A stretch of DNA of 64,000 nucleotides. Source: Pseudoxanthomonas sp. JBR18 (GTDB taxonomy: Bacteria; Pseudomonadota; Gammaproteobacteria; Xanthomonadales; Xanthomonadaceae). The notes under the pieces are model-generated. The model saw nothing but the letters and a program-made list of their open reading frames with translations. It was not told where the DNA came from and searched no databases. The position numbers and the translations under genes are program-made. Below, piece by piece: positions 63,665-64,000 of the stretch; position 1 is the first letter of the stretch; every line of letters begins with the position of its first letter. Where the stretch lies: contig NZ_CP116339.1 in NCBI RefSeq assembly GCF_028198165.1, positions 2,673,001 to 2,737,000 on the forward strand, written 5' to 3'.

Positions 63665-64000
63665 ATGAACAAGAAACTTCTCTGCGCCGCGATGCTGGCC
63701 GGACTGAGCGTGGCGCAGGCCGCTGCGGCTCAGGAATTTGATGACCGGTGGTACCTGACCGGCGCTGTGGGCTGGAACATGCAGGACAACGATCGCGCGA
63801 CGGACGATGCGCCGTTCGCCTCGATCGGCCTGGGCAAGTTCATCAGCCCGAACTGGTCGCTGGACGGTGAGCTGAACTACCAGAACCCCAACTTCGAAGA
63901 CAACCAGGACCTGAACTGGAGCCAGTACGGCATCTCGTTCGACCTGCGTCGCCACTTCATCCAGGAAGGTCGCGGCTGGAACCCCTACGTGCTGATGGGC
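63665..64000 (+). CDS. OmpA-family outer-membrane protein, N-terminal part (partial)
   Basis: The first 112 residues are seen and the window cuts the gene. Signal peptide MNKKLLCAAMLAGLSVAQAAAAQ is followed by FDDRWYLTGAVGWNMQDNDRATDD and alternating beta-strand stretches (FASIGLGKFISPNWSLDGELNYQ), a porin-like barrel start as in xanthomonad OmpA-family proteins. The C-terminal peptidoglycan-binding domain, expected for OmpA, lies outside. ATG 63665 has AAGGAG upstream and an unusually AT-rich leader. Confidence 0.85.
   Translation, partial: MNKKLLCAAMLAGLSVAQAAAAQEFDDRWYLTGAVGWNMQDNDRATDDAPFASIGLGKFISPNWSLDGELNYQNPNFEDNQDLNWSQYGISFDLRRHFIQEGRGWNPYVLMG

Overview
The window is high-GC chromosomal DNA from a gammaproteobacterium of the family Xanthomonadaceae (Xanthomonas / Pseudoxanthomonas / Stenotrophomonas type). 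The family call rests on the fused tRNA-tuf-secE-nusG-rpl-rpoBC-str-S10-spc-alpha cluster with tRNA-Trp between tuf and secE, a 1385-residue RpoB, no rpmJ in the spc operon, a class II DAHP synthase and an OmpA-type protein that look xanthomonad. The genus cannot be fixed from this sequence alone.

Layout. 1-1295 (+): the end of pth and the translation ATPase ychF. 1358-7835 (-): a compact five-gene leucine/isovalerate degradation operon (liuA-liuB-liuC-liuD-liuE), with overlapping or near-overlapping genes. 8071-41458 (+): 33 kb of translation and transcription machinery, namely tRNA-Tyr, tRNA-Gly, tRNA-Thr, tuf, tRNA-Trp, secE, nusG, rplKAJL, rpoBC, rpsLG, fusA, a second tuf, the S10 and spc operons through secY, then rpsM-rpsK-rpsD-rpoA-rplQ. 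Its internal gaps hold good sigma70-like promoters (before tRNA-Tyr, rplK, rpsL, rpsJ) and many leader hairpins, several of the same sequence type. 41602-49331: mixed cell-envelope and metabolic genes (dsbB; a TonB-dependent receptor behind a Zur-box-like palindrome; class II DAHP synthase; an MscS-family channel; a lipoprotein amidase; a DUF2127 membrane protein). 49372-53054: typA, a cyclophilin and mdh.

53272-60417 is an acyl-activation and propionate block: an AMP-forming acyl-CoA ligase, propionyl-CoA synthetase prpE, a divergent citrate-synthase-like protein fused to an N-terminal helix-turn-helix, then prpB and prpC. The ligase and prpE share an almost superimposable promoter layout (GCTTCGACC palindrome, then TAYGCT 33 nt downstream). 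The HTH-citrate synthase gene faces prpB across a gap containing TTGATCGATCAA and ATTGATCAAT palindromes. The simplest reading is that the HTH fusion is a metabolite-sensing regulator of the methylcitrate cycle, built on the fold of the enzyme it controls. This is the best candidate here for an undescribed system. 60500-64000: a SleB-type cell-wall hydrolase, 2,4-dienoyl-CoA reductase fadH and the start of an OmpA-family porin.

Metabolically, the liu operon, fadH, the acyl-CoA ligase, prpE and prpBC all feed acyl-CoA and branched-chain or odd-chain carbon into acetyl-CoA, pyruvate and succinate, and mdh serves the TCA cycle. No mobile element, CRISPR array, prophage or broken gene was seen.
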